Under the pieces are notes generated by a model. The model searched no databases. It saw only the letters and a program-made list of their open reading frames with translations, and was not told the origin of the DNA. 27,276 nucleotides of DNA from an uncultured Limosilactobacillus sp. (GTDB lineage: Bacteria; Bacillota; Bacilli; Lactobacillales; Lactobacillaceae): positions 1-27,276 of the forward strand of contig NZ_CAKPXS010000020.1 in NCBI RefSeq assembly GCF_934202235.1, given 5' to 3'. The number at the start of each line of letters is the position of its first letter. Position 1 is the stretch's first letter. The position numbers and the translations under genes are program-made. This document shows positions 16,009 to 23,137 of the stretch, piece after piece.

Positions 16009-16887
16009 CTATATTTTTAGTAATTTTAGCTTTAATTGTGCCTTTCTTGCTTCCCCCAGATTACCTTTTTGCAATGACATTTGATAACTGTTTTCCAACC
16101 GTTGTTGATAGAGTGAAATCATGTAAGACACATCCCAGCCAATCGCTCCAAAAGTAGCTATTTGCTCCTCAAGACAGGTCACACCATAGCGAAAAGCACT
16201 CAACTTCACGTGACTGAGAGATTGAGAATTCATTACGTAACAATATGCCTGCTGATTTTGAAAGGAAATAACATCTGCACGGGTATACGCCCGCCAAATG
16301 GTAAATTGATCGTCACCCGCTTCAATCTGTTCAGGAAAAAATAGGTTATGAAAAACACGCCGACTAAATAATTTGGCCCACGGGGCAGTATAAATCATGC
16401 CATCGCGGTTGAAAAACTCGCGAACCCATTCTTCTGGACGATACAAGCGGTTGAAACTGGTATCATGCCCATCAGGATTCATCGGCACAAAGAAGCGGTT
16501 TTCTTCATTCATCATGTAGTATGAGCAAACCGCAATGTCACTGTGCTGGCCCTTAACCTGTTGAACCAAAACTTGTAGGTAATCATTACTCAGAAAATCA
16601 TCGCTATCGATGAAGGCAAAGTAATCACCGCGTGCCAGTTTCAAAGCATAGTTTCGTGCCGATGCAGCCCCACCATTGGGTTTACGATAATAATGAAAAC
16701 GGGGATCCCTTTTCTGATACTCCAAGCAGATTAAGCCAGAATTATCAGGAGACCCATCATCAACCATGAGTACTTCAAAATTAGTGAACGTCTGTTTAAC
16801 GATGCTATCCAAACAATTCCTTAAAAACTTTTCGACCTTATAAATGGGGATAATAAGTGAAATCGAAGGGTGGGAAGACTTTAACAA
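16009..16887 (-). CDS. GT2 family glycosyltransferase, TTG start
   Basis: 292 residues. Domain order: SISLIIPIYKVEKFLRNCLD, MVDDGSPDNS, GGAASARN and FIDSDDFL, so the GT-A catalytic motifs are intact. The second half includes YTAPWAKLFSRRVF and EAGDDQFTIWRAY, matching the acceptor half of the plus-strand paralogues. No ATG is available near the front; TTG 16887 has AAAGGAG 7 nt upstream and is the likely start. Last gene of the four-gene minus cassette, 24 bp after the GT8 gene. A+T-rich compared with the Sec operon. The sugar cannot be told from sequence. Confidence 0.86.
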   Translation of the reverse strand: MLKSSHPSISLIIPIYKVEKFLRNCLDSIVKQTFTNFEVLMVDDGSPDNSGLICLEYQKRDPRFHYYRKPNGGAASARNYALKLARGDYFAFIDSDDFLSNDYLQVLVQQVKGQHSDIAVCSYYMMNEENRFFVPMNPDGHDTSFNRLYRPEEWVREFFNRDGMIYTAPWAKLFSRRVFHNLFFPEQIEAGDDQFTIWRAYTRADVISFQNQQAYCYVMNSQSLSHVKLSAFRYGVTCLEEQIATFGAIGWDVSYMISLYQQRLENSYQMSLQKGNLGEARKAQLKLKLLKI

Positions 16888-16911
16888 GGCTATTCTCCTT
16901 TGACCAAACCA

Positions 16912-18102
16912 CTAATAATTCAACTCTTGAATAAATTTCACCATACCTGCTAAGTCACCGTTAGCAAAGACATGATAGTCCGGATTATCTTTCATATTAG
17001 GTGTTGCTACATCTTCAAAGGTAGCAAGCGGTAATTTCCTATCAGCAAACCTTTGAAGCAAGCTATCATCCTTTGAGCCATAATTAATGTCTAAGTAGGC
17101 ATCTGTTCCATTCAGCATTCGCTGCAAAGTATGCTGAGTCATTGACGGATAAAGACGGATATTCGGATATTTCAGCATTTGAATCAGCTTGGATCCCATT
17201 AACGTGTAAGCAGCAACATTAAACTCATACTGTGGTAGAGCTTGCGCCAATTCAGCCAAACATTTGACATTTTCATCATTAGTAAAGGTAAACAACGTTC
17301 CTTGCTTATTAGGAATTTCCGTATTTGGTAGCGAAGAATGGTTAATAATTTCACTGTATTCCAGATTTCGATAAGACCACCAAATTTTTCGTTCACGCAA
17401 TGCTGTAGTTGTTTTCCACGGCTTATCACCAGTTGTGTAATGAATAATTGAATATGGTTGAGAAGCTTTCAGTTCCTGTTCATAAGCGTCTAATTGGTCA
17501 TGATGCCAGAACGTTACTAGGTCACCACCAACCTGTACATTGTAGGTCCCCGGAAGACGAAGATAATTATCTTTAAACTGCTCATTAAGTAGTGTTTGAT
17601 CGTTATCTGACGGCGCATTCTTTCCCCTCTCCAGCAAATCATTGACGAAATTAGTTGAGCGGAGCTGGGAGTTGTCCATCAATAAAACACCCGCGTTAAA
17701 GAAATCACCAAAATAATCCTTAGCTGCTGCCACCGGGTGTCCCTGCATATCAATATTGAAGAGGTCATCAAGGTTGCGGTCAACAATCACATCAGCATCG
17801 AGATACAAAACCCGGTCTTCAGGAATTAACTGCGGAATCAAGATGCGGGCATAAGTCATCTTACTTAAGTAATCGACGGTAACCTTGACCCCATTAATAA
17901 GTGCTGGGTCGAACTTGGCATCGATAACTTGAACATTAATCGGAGCTAACCGCTGATTGAGGTTAATAAACCATTCTTGAGGCAGGTCTTCGTTAATAAC
18001 ATAAACTTTCACGTCGCGATTATGATATGCCAGCGACTTAATTAATGTCTCAACTGAGGTGAGATAATTCTGATCGGTCGAAATTGCGACTACTTTTTCC
18101 AT
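16912..18102 (-). CDS. GT8 family glycosyltransferase with GtfB-like C-terminal domain (second copy)
   Basis: 396 residues with the same two-part build as the plus-strand GT8: GT8 domain with LYLDADVIVD (D102, D104) and FFNAGVLLMD, then a tail (about 270-390) with FTNDENVKCLAELAQALPQY, YPNIRLYPS and YLDINYGSKDD that resembles the end of GtfB. The two GT8 proteins are clearly paralogous (both have VYVIN, PQEWF, RVLYLD at equal spacing) but well diverged, so they may use different donors or acceptors. AAGGAG precedes ATG 18102 by 6 nt; the gene begins 10 bp after the upstream GT2. Confidence 0.9.
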   Translation of the reverse strand: MEKVVAISTDQNYLTSVETLIKSLAYHNRDVKVYVINEDLPQEWFINLNQRLAPINVQVIDAKFDPALINGVKVTVDYLSKMTYARILIPQLIPEDRVLYLDADVIVDRNLDDLFNIDMQGHPVAAAKDYFGDFFNAGVLLMDNSQLRSTNFVNDLLERGKNAPSDNDQTLLNEQFKDNYLRLPGTYNVQVGGDLVTFWHHDQLDAYEQELKASQPYSIIHYTTGDKPWKTTTALRERKIWWSYRNLEYSEIINHSSLPNTEIPNKQGTLFTFTNDENVKCLAELAQALPQYEFNVAAYTLMGSKLIQMLKYPNIRLYPSMTQHTLQRMLNGTDAYLDINYGSKDDSLLQRFADRKLPLATFEDVATPNMKDNPDYHVFANGDLAGMVKFIQELNY

Positions 18103-18112
18103 TGTGTGCTCC

Positions 18113-18967
18113 TTAGTGTTGATAGTGTTTCAATAATCTTTGTAGGTAGGATGAACCATGGGCCTGGCATAATTGCTGATACTCATGTGTAATAACTTTA
18201 GTGGATATTGACAATACCTGCATTAAAGCAAGCTGTTGTTCTCTAGTTCTCATATGCGGATGATGGGTATGGACCACCCGGTGAATTGCCTGTGGATTAT
18301 GATCAGAATAAACATAATCGCGGTAATTTTTAAAAGCAATTCGATTGGCCTTTAAATATAGCTGCCAGGAAATGGCCTCATCTTCATTAATCGGCCATCC
18401 AATGGGACATCGCACATTGTCAAAAAGATTTTTTTGGAACAATTTACCCCAGAGAACTCCTGGGAAGATTGCAAGTTTTGCTTGATATTTAGAACAAAAT
18501 TCGATCCACTGTTCTGGACTATACACGCCGTCAAAAGATGGATCGCCTAACGGAATGTTCAGACTAATCAAATACTTCTTAGTTGTTATATTGAAGATGT
18601 TAAAGAAGCCAGCAGCAATCTCTGCCTGCCCAGTTAAAACCATGTCAATAAGGTGCCGACAGTAGTCTTTACCAACAAAGTCATCGTCATCAACAAAGCA
18701 AAGATAGTCGCCCGTGGCAGCGTCCAGTCCGCGGTTACGGGCAGCACCAACTCCCTGGTTAGTCTGGTGAAGCAGCCTAATTCGCTGGTCTTTTTGCCGG
18801 TACTTTTCACAGATTGCCAGCGACCCGTCCGTCGAACCATCATCAACGAGGATAATCTCCAAGTTGTGGTAACTCTGACTAATAATACTCTGCAAGCAAC
18901 GAGCGAGGTACTGTTGATTGTTATAAACCGTCACGATTACTGATATCTTGTATTTTTCATCAACCAT
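18113..18967 (-). CDS. GT2 family glycosyltransferase
   Basis: 284 residues: YKISVIVTVYNNQQYLARCL, VDDGSTDGS, NQGVGAARNRG and FVDDDDFVG show an intact GT-A active site. The C-terminal half has PGVLWGKLFQKNLF and NEDEAISWQLYL, the same plan as the other GT2 genes here. It starts 4 bp after the DUF1919 stop, with a GAGGA stretch overlapping that stop. Likely a glycan-extending enzyme of the minus cassette; specificity unknown. Confidence 0.87.
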   Translation of the reverse strand: MVDEKYKISVIVTVYNNQQYLARCLQSIISQSYHNLEIILVDDGSTDGSLAICEKYRQKDQRIRLLHQTNQGVGAARNRGLDAATGDYLCFVDDDDFVGKDYCRHLIDMVLTGQAEIAAGFFNIFNITTKKYLISLNIPLGDPSFDGVYSPEQWIEFCSKYQAKLAIFPGVLWGKLFQKNLFDNVRCPIGWPINEDEAISWQLYLKANRIAFKNYRDYVYSDHNPQAIHRVVHTHHPHMRTREQQLALMQVLSISTKVITHEYQQLCQAHGSSYLQRLLKHYQH

Positions 18968-18971
18968 TTCT

Positions 18972-19622
18972 TCACTCGTCCTCGTTGTAATTATTTAGAA
19001 AACTAACGTAGTCGAACTGCTCAAACAATCTACTTCCCCGAACAGACGCTAGATGGTCCCACCACTGGCCGAGGTGGCCATTAATGACACAATGGTCAAT
19101 TTGATAAGCAGACTTAATCTCTGGGTGGGCCGCTCCAGTGAATAAGACCTTGTTCTGGAAAGGCAATTGGTCAAAGGCGCGGAGCTGAGCGGTGCTGTAG
19201 GGTTGACCATATGCATCCCCACCAATCACATAAAGTTGCTGGTAGTTAACCCGTTGTTTACGCCGTTCCCACTTAGCTTTTGCTGCTTCAAACGTACTGT
19301 CGTGGTTAAAGTAGATTCGAATCTGCCGTTGCGCATCGCCTAACAAACCCACCGGAAAGTTTTGGGGCGCCAGTTGATCTTCAACGAGCGGGCAATCACT
19401 AAGGTAATAATGCAGATTTTGCACAAAGTGGAGAAAGTCTCCCGGGTAAAAATAGAGGTTAATTGTGGGTGTCAGAAATTTGAGCCCCAGCTGATGGTAA
19501 ATGAAGCCAGCCACGCAGTTTTGACAAATAATCGAAAAGTCGTTATTGATTAACCGCTGCCGCCGAATCACTAACGGTTGTTCGTAAAACGGAATTTCCT
19601 CGCACATTGCTTCATCGCCCAT
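18972..19622 (-). CDS. DUF1919 family protein, surface-glycan related
   Basis: 216 residues. The segments NNDFSIICQNCVAGFIYHQL (27-46), PTINLYFYPGDFLHFVQNLH and IRIYFNHDSTFEAAKAKWER match DUF1919, a family found in exopolysaccharide and capsule loci whose biochemical role is not established to my knowledge. No signal peptide or membrane helix, so cytoplasmic. It opens the minus-strand cassette, which suggests a role in modifying the same glycan, for example transfer of a non-sugar group; that is inference. The start is uncertain: ATG 19622 lacks a good RBS, and ATG 19607 five codons in is an alternative. Confidence 0.75.
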   Translation of the reverse strand: MGDEAMCEEIPFYEQPLVIRRQRLINNDFSIICQNCVAGFIYHQLGLKFLTPTINLYFYPGDFLHFVQNLHYYLSDCPLVEDQLAPQNFPVGLLGDAQRQIRIYFNHDSTFEAAKAKWERRKQRVNYQQLYVIGGDAYGQPYSTAQLRAFDQLPFQNKVLFTGAAHPEIKSAYQIDHCVINGHLGQWWDHLASVRGSRLFEQFDYVSFLNNYNEDE

Positions 19623-19646
19623 CTCATGATCGTAATATTATCATTA

Positions 19647-19655
19647 ATTATATCA
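19647..19655 (-). promoter_or_regulatory. Extended -10 promoter of the minus-strand glycosylation cassette
   Basis: Minus-strand TGATATAAT: perfect TATAAT with the TGn extension, about 25 bp before the DUF1919 start. No good -35 box is seen. If the transcript starts about 7 bp downstream, the leader to ATG 19622 is under 20 nt, which makes the inner ATG 19607 more attractive. Confidence 0.5.
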
Positions 19656-19706
19656 TTTTTAATCATTCTAGATATTGACCTTTTGATTATCGTCCACGAA
19701 GATCAA

Positions 19707-19738
19707 AAACCGGCGCCAGTCAAAGGAGGCGCCGGTTT
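19707..19738 (-). terminator. Rho-independent terminator after the uracil-DNA glycosylase gene
   Basis: Minus-strand AAACCGGCGCC, 10-nt loop, GGCGCCGGTTT, then TTGATC: an 11-bp G+C-rich stem running into Ts. It starts 5 bp past the stop of the glycosylase gene and separates it from the glycosylation cassette. Confidence 0.92.
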
Positions 19739-19743
19739 CGTGG

Positions 19744-20331
19744 TCATTCATCAATTATTTGCCGGACTCGTCGTTGCAAGTCGGGTAGCAGCTGTTCTTC
19801 AAACCAGGGATGGTGTTTGACCCACGCCTGGTTACGCGGTGAGGGGTGGATAATTGGCAAATAATCTGGCAAGTATCGCTGGTAGTGTTCGACGATCTCC
19901 GTTTGCTTAATCTTTTTTGGTAAGTCCAGGTAGGCGTGGGCTGCATAAGCACCGACGAGAATTGTTAACTGAATGTTTGGCATCAGCTTTAATAGCTGTG
20001 GGTGCCACTTGGCCGCAAACCCTTTGCGGGGTGGCAGGTCACCACTGCGACCCTTGCCCGGGTAATAAAAGTCCATCGGCATAATGGCGATCTTCCCCGA
20101 GTGGTAGAACTCATCCCAGCTCACCCCGAGCCACTCGCGCAGCCGAACACCACTCCGGTCGTTCCAAAACATCCGCTGGTCCTGGGCCCGCTTTCCCGGG
20201 GCCTGAGCAATCAGGTTAATCCGGGCGTTAGGTCCCGCATAATATAGCGGTGGAATCCCCGCCGCAGTAAAATGCTTGTTTTCTGGGTCAGCCATCAGTG
20301 CTTGCTTGATCTGCTGAAATTGATCTGTCAC
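19744..20331 (-). CDS. Uracil-DNA glycosylase superfamily protein
   Basis: 195 residues from GTG 20331, chosen because GGAGGAGG stands 5 nt before it; an earlier GTG (20352) would place that RBS inside the gene. UDG superfamily motifs: INLIAQAPGKRAQDQ for motif 1 (the catalytic acidic residue of some families is replaced by Gln/Ala here, so the active residue is uncertain) and HPSPRN (about 168-173) for motif 2. YYPGKG and ILVGAYAAHAYL fit the core. It should excise uracil or related damage from DNA. Own terminator downstream; a weak TATACT (20363-20358) may be its promoter. Ordinary housekeeping repair gene, with no clear link to the operon to the right. Confidence 0.85.
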   Translation of the reverse strand: MTDQFQQIKQALMADPENKHFTAAGIPPLYYAGPNARINLIAQAPGKRAQDQRMFWNDRSGVRLREWLGVSWDEFYHSGKIAIMPMDFYYPGKGRSGDLPPRKGFAAKWHPQLLKLMPNIQLTILVGAYAAHAYLDLPKKIKQTEIVEHYQRYLPDYLPIIHPSPRNQAWVKHHPWFEEQLLPDLQRRVRQIIDE

Positions 20332-20375
20332 TTTTTCCTCCTCCGTTTTCACTACCGAGTATACAACGAATCAAA

Positions 20376-20407
20376 AAACCGCTGACGTTTTTTCGCGTCA
20401 GCGGCTT
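20376..20407 (-). terminator. Rho-independent terminator after the 68-residue gene
   Basis: Minus-strand GCCGCTGACG, loop CGAAAAAA, CGTCAGCGG followed by a run of six Ts. Lies about 25 bp past the stop of the small acidic gene. Confidence 0.92.
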
Positions 20408-20431
20408 TCGTTTCTGGAGCTGAAAATTCAA

Positions 20432-20638
20432 TTAAGCAGCAAACAAACTGTTGACTGAATCAACAACTTGTTGGCCAGTCATATTGTCTTGGACAATGTG
20501 GTTCTTGATCCGCAAATCGTATTCAGCATCTGCTGGTTGATCGCTGATCTTGGTCAGGTCAATAGCCTTATCGTCAGAATCAGTCACGTCAAAATCATAC
20601 TTCTCCATGTTCTTGATCGTGTCATTTTCTACTGTCAT
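20432..20638 (-). CDS. Small acidic protein of unknown function
   Basis: 68 residues (MTVENDTIKNMEKYDFDVTD at the front), with 15 Asp/Glu against 6 Lys/Arg, no signal peptide and no membrane helix. I do not recognise the family. The gene is real by signals: AAAGGGGGT 7-8 nt before ATG 20638, and a strong terminator right after. It lies 83 bp downstream of the helicase with no terminator between, so it may be the last gene of the TerB-ATPase-helicase operon; no convincing promoter of its own is seen. A charge-mimic or regulatory role is possible but unsupported. Confidence 0.7.
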   Translation of the reverse strand: MTVENDTIKNMEKYDFDVTDSDDKAIDLTKISDQPADAEYDLRIKNHIVQDNMTGQQVVDSVNSLFAA

Positions 20639-20721
20639 AATATTGACCCCCTTTTCACCTTCAGTTGTAGTCCTTTTTTCTCAAATGTTAAGTGTTTTGT
20701 CTTATTTAATGAAACTTTCTT

Positions 20722-23112
20722 TCAACCACGCGGTTTCGGCGGCAATTGCTGGTTTTGCTGGTAGTCTTTGACGGCATGCGCCACACACCGTTTCATTTCA
20801 GTGATGTCGAGGACGCTTTCGGCAAATTCCTTGCGTACTAATTCGTCTGGTAAATATTCGTCATACTTGTCAAAGAACGGCACTTCGTTGGGGTAAACCA
20901 GGTCAAGCGGCGGAAAATCCTTCGCCGCTTCTTCAGCAAGTACCTGAAAGAATTCGTCTGCATCCGCATCCATCGCAAATTCCATAAAGTACGGCCGCGA
21001 CGAATTAAAGCCCCGCAGGTTTAGCCGGTCTGCACACTTAATCCGCAACAAACGTTCCAACGCTAAAAAGGCGTAAGAACCCGTCCACGGGAAAAACGCC
21101 CACATCTTACCGCCAAGGTTAATCAATTGCTGGCCAGGCAAGCCTGCCCGTTCACCAAGATCACGGGTTTCGGTCAACCGGGCCTTCGCGTTGGGCATCA
21201 GGTAAGGATACATTTGTTTTTCAGCAAGCACCTTCCGCATCCGCCAAAGAATTTTCGGTTGAATATCACCAGCCACTTCCCCAAAGTAGGCCGGGATTTG
21301 GCCCTTCACCCCATGGACGTAGACCTGGTGACGCTTACGGTCAATATCTTCGACAACCCACACTTTCCCGGCAATCGCTACCTTATCGCCAACCGGGGGT
21401 GGTGCAACGATTGTCCCGAGTTCCTCCGACCCAGCGTGGACGCTGAATTCAATATTTTCCTTAAAGACGGCGTAGAACTTGAAGTTATTGACCACCCGTT
21501 CACCAGCCAGGCCAACGATCAGCCCACCGTGTGGTGTCTGCTCGAGGTGGTCGCTAGCGATGAGGTGTTTCAAGAGGGTCTTGTAGTCCGCCTGGGACAC
21601 GTTACGGAAGTAAGACAATGACAACACCCGGGAAGCCAGCTCAGCCGGAGTCATCTCGCCACCAGCACGGAGGGTGCTCATCGTCTGGTGGTAGAGCAGG
21701 CTGTATGGCAGCCGGTTCGGTGCCGGTGGTTCAACCCATCGTTCTTCAATGTAAAGCTGAACAAGCGCAATTCCCTGCAACAGCGACCACGGGATGAGGT
21801 CCGGCAACATGGCTCGCGATTCAGGGTGTTCCTCCCTCATTACAAAGTGCATCTCTGGGGGGGTGCCTCGCCGACCGGTTCTGCCCATCCGTTGAAGGAA
21901 ACCAGACACGGTAAACGGTGCTTCCAGTTGAAAGGCGCTCTCCAATTTGCCAATGTCGATCCCTAATTCCAGGGTGGCCGTCGCGCAGGTGGTCATATAA
22001 GAATCCTCATCCTTCATCGCGTCTTCGGCTGTTTGGCGGTAATCCGGCGAGAGGTTGCCGTGGTGAATGAGGAAGCGGTCGGGTTCGTGGTTATACTCGG
22101 CGTATTCCCGTAACTGCTGACAAACCGCTTCGCATTCTTCCCGACTATTGGTAAAGACCAGGCACTTTTTCCCCCGGGTATGCTCAAAAATATACCCAAT
22201 CCCCGGGTCAGCCAAGGCTGGTGCCTCATCCGTCTTCGGGCCAATCAGTGATTCATCCGTTTGCGGCACGTCCTGGCGTGTTTGCTTGGCCGCATCCCGG
22301 CGGAGCTGCAAGTCAGTCTGCTTCGACTGGCGGCCCTGCCCGTTCACTCCGCCCTGAGCGGCATCGGCAATGGCTGCTTGCTGATCCTTAGTCCGATCAG
22401 CTGCCTGCGGTCCCTGCTTATAAAACTGCTCCATCGACAACCGCCAAACCTGTCGGCTACCCTTGACTTTAGGCGCGGCTGTCTGGTAGGGACTACCCGC
22501 CCCGAGAAACTGGCTGGCCGTCTGCAGGTTACCAATCGTCGCTGATAAACCGATTCGTCGTGGCTGGACACTTGCCAGCCGGCTCAATCGTTCAATCAAG
22601 CAGAAGGTTTGCCCGCCGCGATCGCTGCGGAGAAAGGAGTGGAGTTCGTCAATCACGATGAAGCGCAGGTCGCCAAATAGCCGCGGAATATCCATGTGCT
22701 TGTTGATCATAAACGATTCCAGCGACTCCGGCGTAATCTGCAGGATCCCCGACGGTTTCTTGATCATCCGCCGTTTCTGAGTTGCCGACACATCCCCGTG
22801 CCAGCGCCAGACGTCGATCCCAGTGTTCTCACACAGCTCCGTTAGCCGGTCGTACTGGTCGTTGATCAACGCCTTCAGCGGTGCAATGTAAAGACAACCG
22901 ATACTGGAACTCGGCTCTTCGTCGAGGGCCGTTAAAATCGGGAAAAAGGCCGCTTCGGTCTTCCCGGAAGCCGTTGAGGCCGACAGCAAGACATTATGGT
23001 TAGTGTCAAAAATTTCGTGGGCCGCTGCGACCTGGATCGGGCGCAGTGTCTCCCACCCCTGACGGTAAATATAATCCTGGATAAACGGGGCGTACCGTGA
23101 AAAAACGTCCAT
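20722..23112 (-). CDS. Lhr-like superfamily 2 DEAD/DEAH helicase (BrxHI-like)
   Basis: 796 residues. RecA1: Walker A SASTASGKTE (about 44-53), IAPLKALINDQ, DELH box (155-158), GLSATIGN (188-195). RecA2: CLVFTNSREECE, HHGNLS, TATLELGIDIG, QRMGRTGRRG (407-416). Between them residues about 215-300 are a Gln/Asp/Lys-rich, low-complexity insertion. The C-terminal part (about 480-796) resembles the winged-helix and beta-barrel core of Lhr-type helicases; the DUF1998 cysteine cluster of MrfA/YprA is not seen. It should move along or unwind nucleic acid with ATP. Third gene of the operon, AAAGGAGG before ATG 23112, 25 bp after the ATPase. Lhr-like BrxHI pairs with BrxD in some BREX loci. Confidence 0.88.
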   Translation of the reverse strand: MDVFSRYAPFIQDYIYRQGWETLRPIQVAAAHEIFDTNHNVLLSASTASGKTEAAFFPILTALDEEPSSSIGCLYIAPLKALINDQYDRLTELCENTGIDVWRWHGDVSATQKRRMIKKPSGILQITPESLESFMINKHMDIPRLFGDLRFIVIDELHSFLRSDRGGQTFCLIERLSRLASVQPRRIGLSATIGNLQTASQFLGAGSPYQTAAPKVKGSRQVWRLSMEQFYKQGPQAADRTKDQQAAIADAAQGGVNGQGRQSKQTDLQLRRDAAKQTRQDVPQTDESLIGPKTDEAPALADPGIGYIFEHTRGKKCLVFTNSREECEAVCQQLREYAEYNHEPDRFLIHHGNLSPDYRQTAEDAMKDEDSYMTTCATATLELGIDIGKLESAFQLEAPFTVSGFLQRMGRTGRRGTPPEMHFVMREEHPESRAMLPDLIPWSLLQGIALVQLYIEERWVEPPAPNRLPYSLLYHQTMSTLRAGGEMTPAELASRVLSLSYFRNVSQADYKTLLKHLIASDHLEQTPHGGLIVGLAGERVVNNFKFYAVFKENIEFSVHAGSEELGTIVAPPPVGDKVAIAGKVWVVEDIDRKRHQVYVHGVKGQIPAYFGEVAGDIQPKILWRMRKVLAEKQMYPYLMPNAKARLTETRDLGERAGLPGQQLINLGGKMWAFFPWTGSYAFLALERLLRIKCADRLNLRGFNSSRPYFMEFAMDADADEFFQVLAEEAAKDFPPLDLVYPNEVPFFDKYDEYLPDELVRKEFAESVLDITEMKRCVAHAVKDYQQNQQLPPKPRG

Positions 23113-23137
23113 CTGCTCCTCCTTTCACCAACTGGTC

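Noticed and set aside
11945..19622. Insertion sequence or phage remnants explaining the A+T-rich block
   Set aside because: No transposase, integrase or flanking inverted repeats were seen in the intergenic gaps.
19744..20331. Uracil-DNA glycosylase as a component of the defence operon
   Set aside because: It is separated by two strong terminators and has its own RBS and probable promoter; UDG genes are common housekeeping genes.
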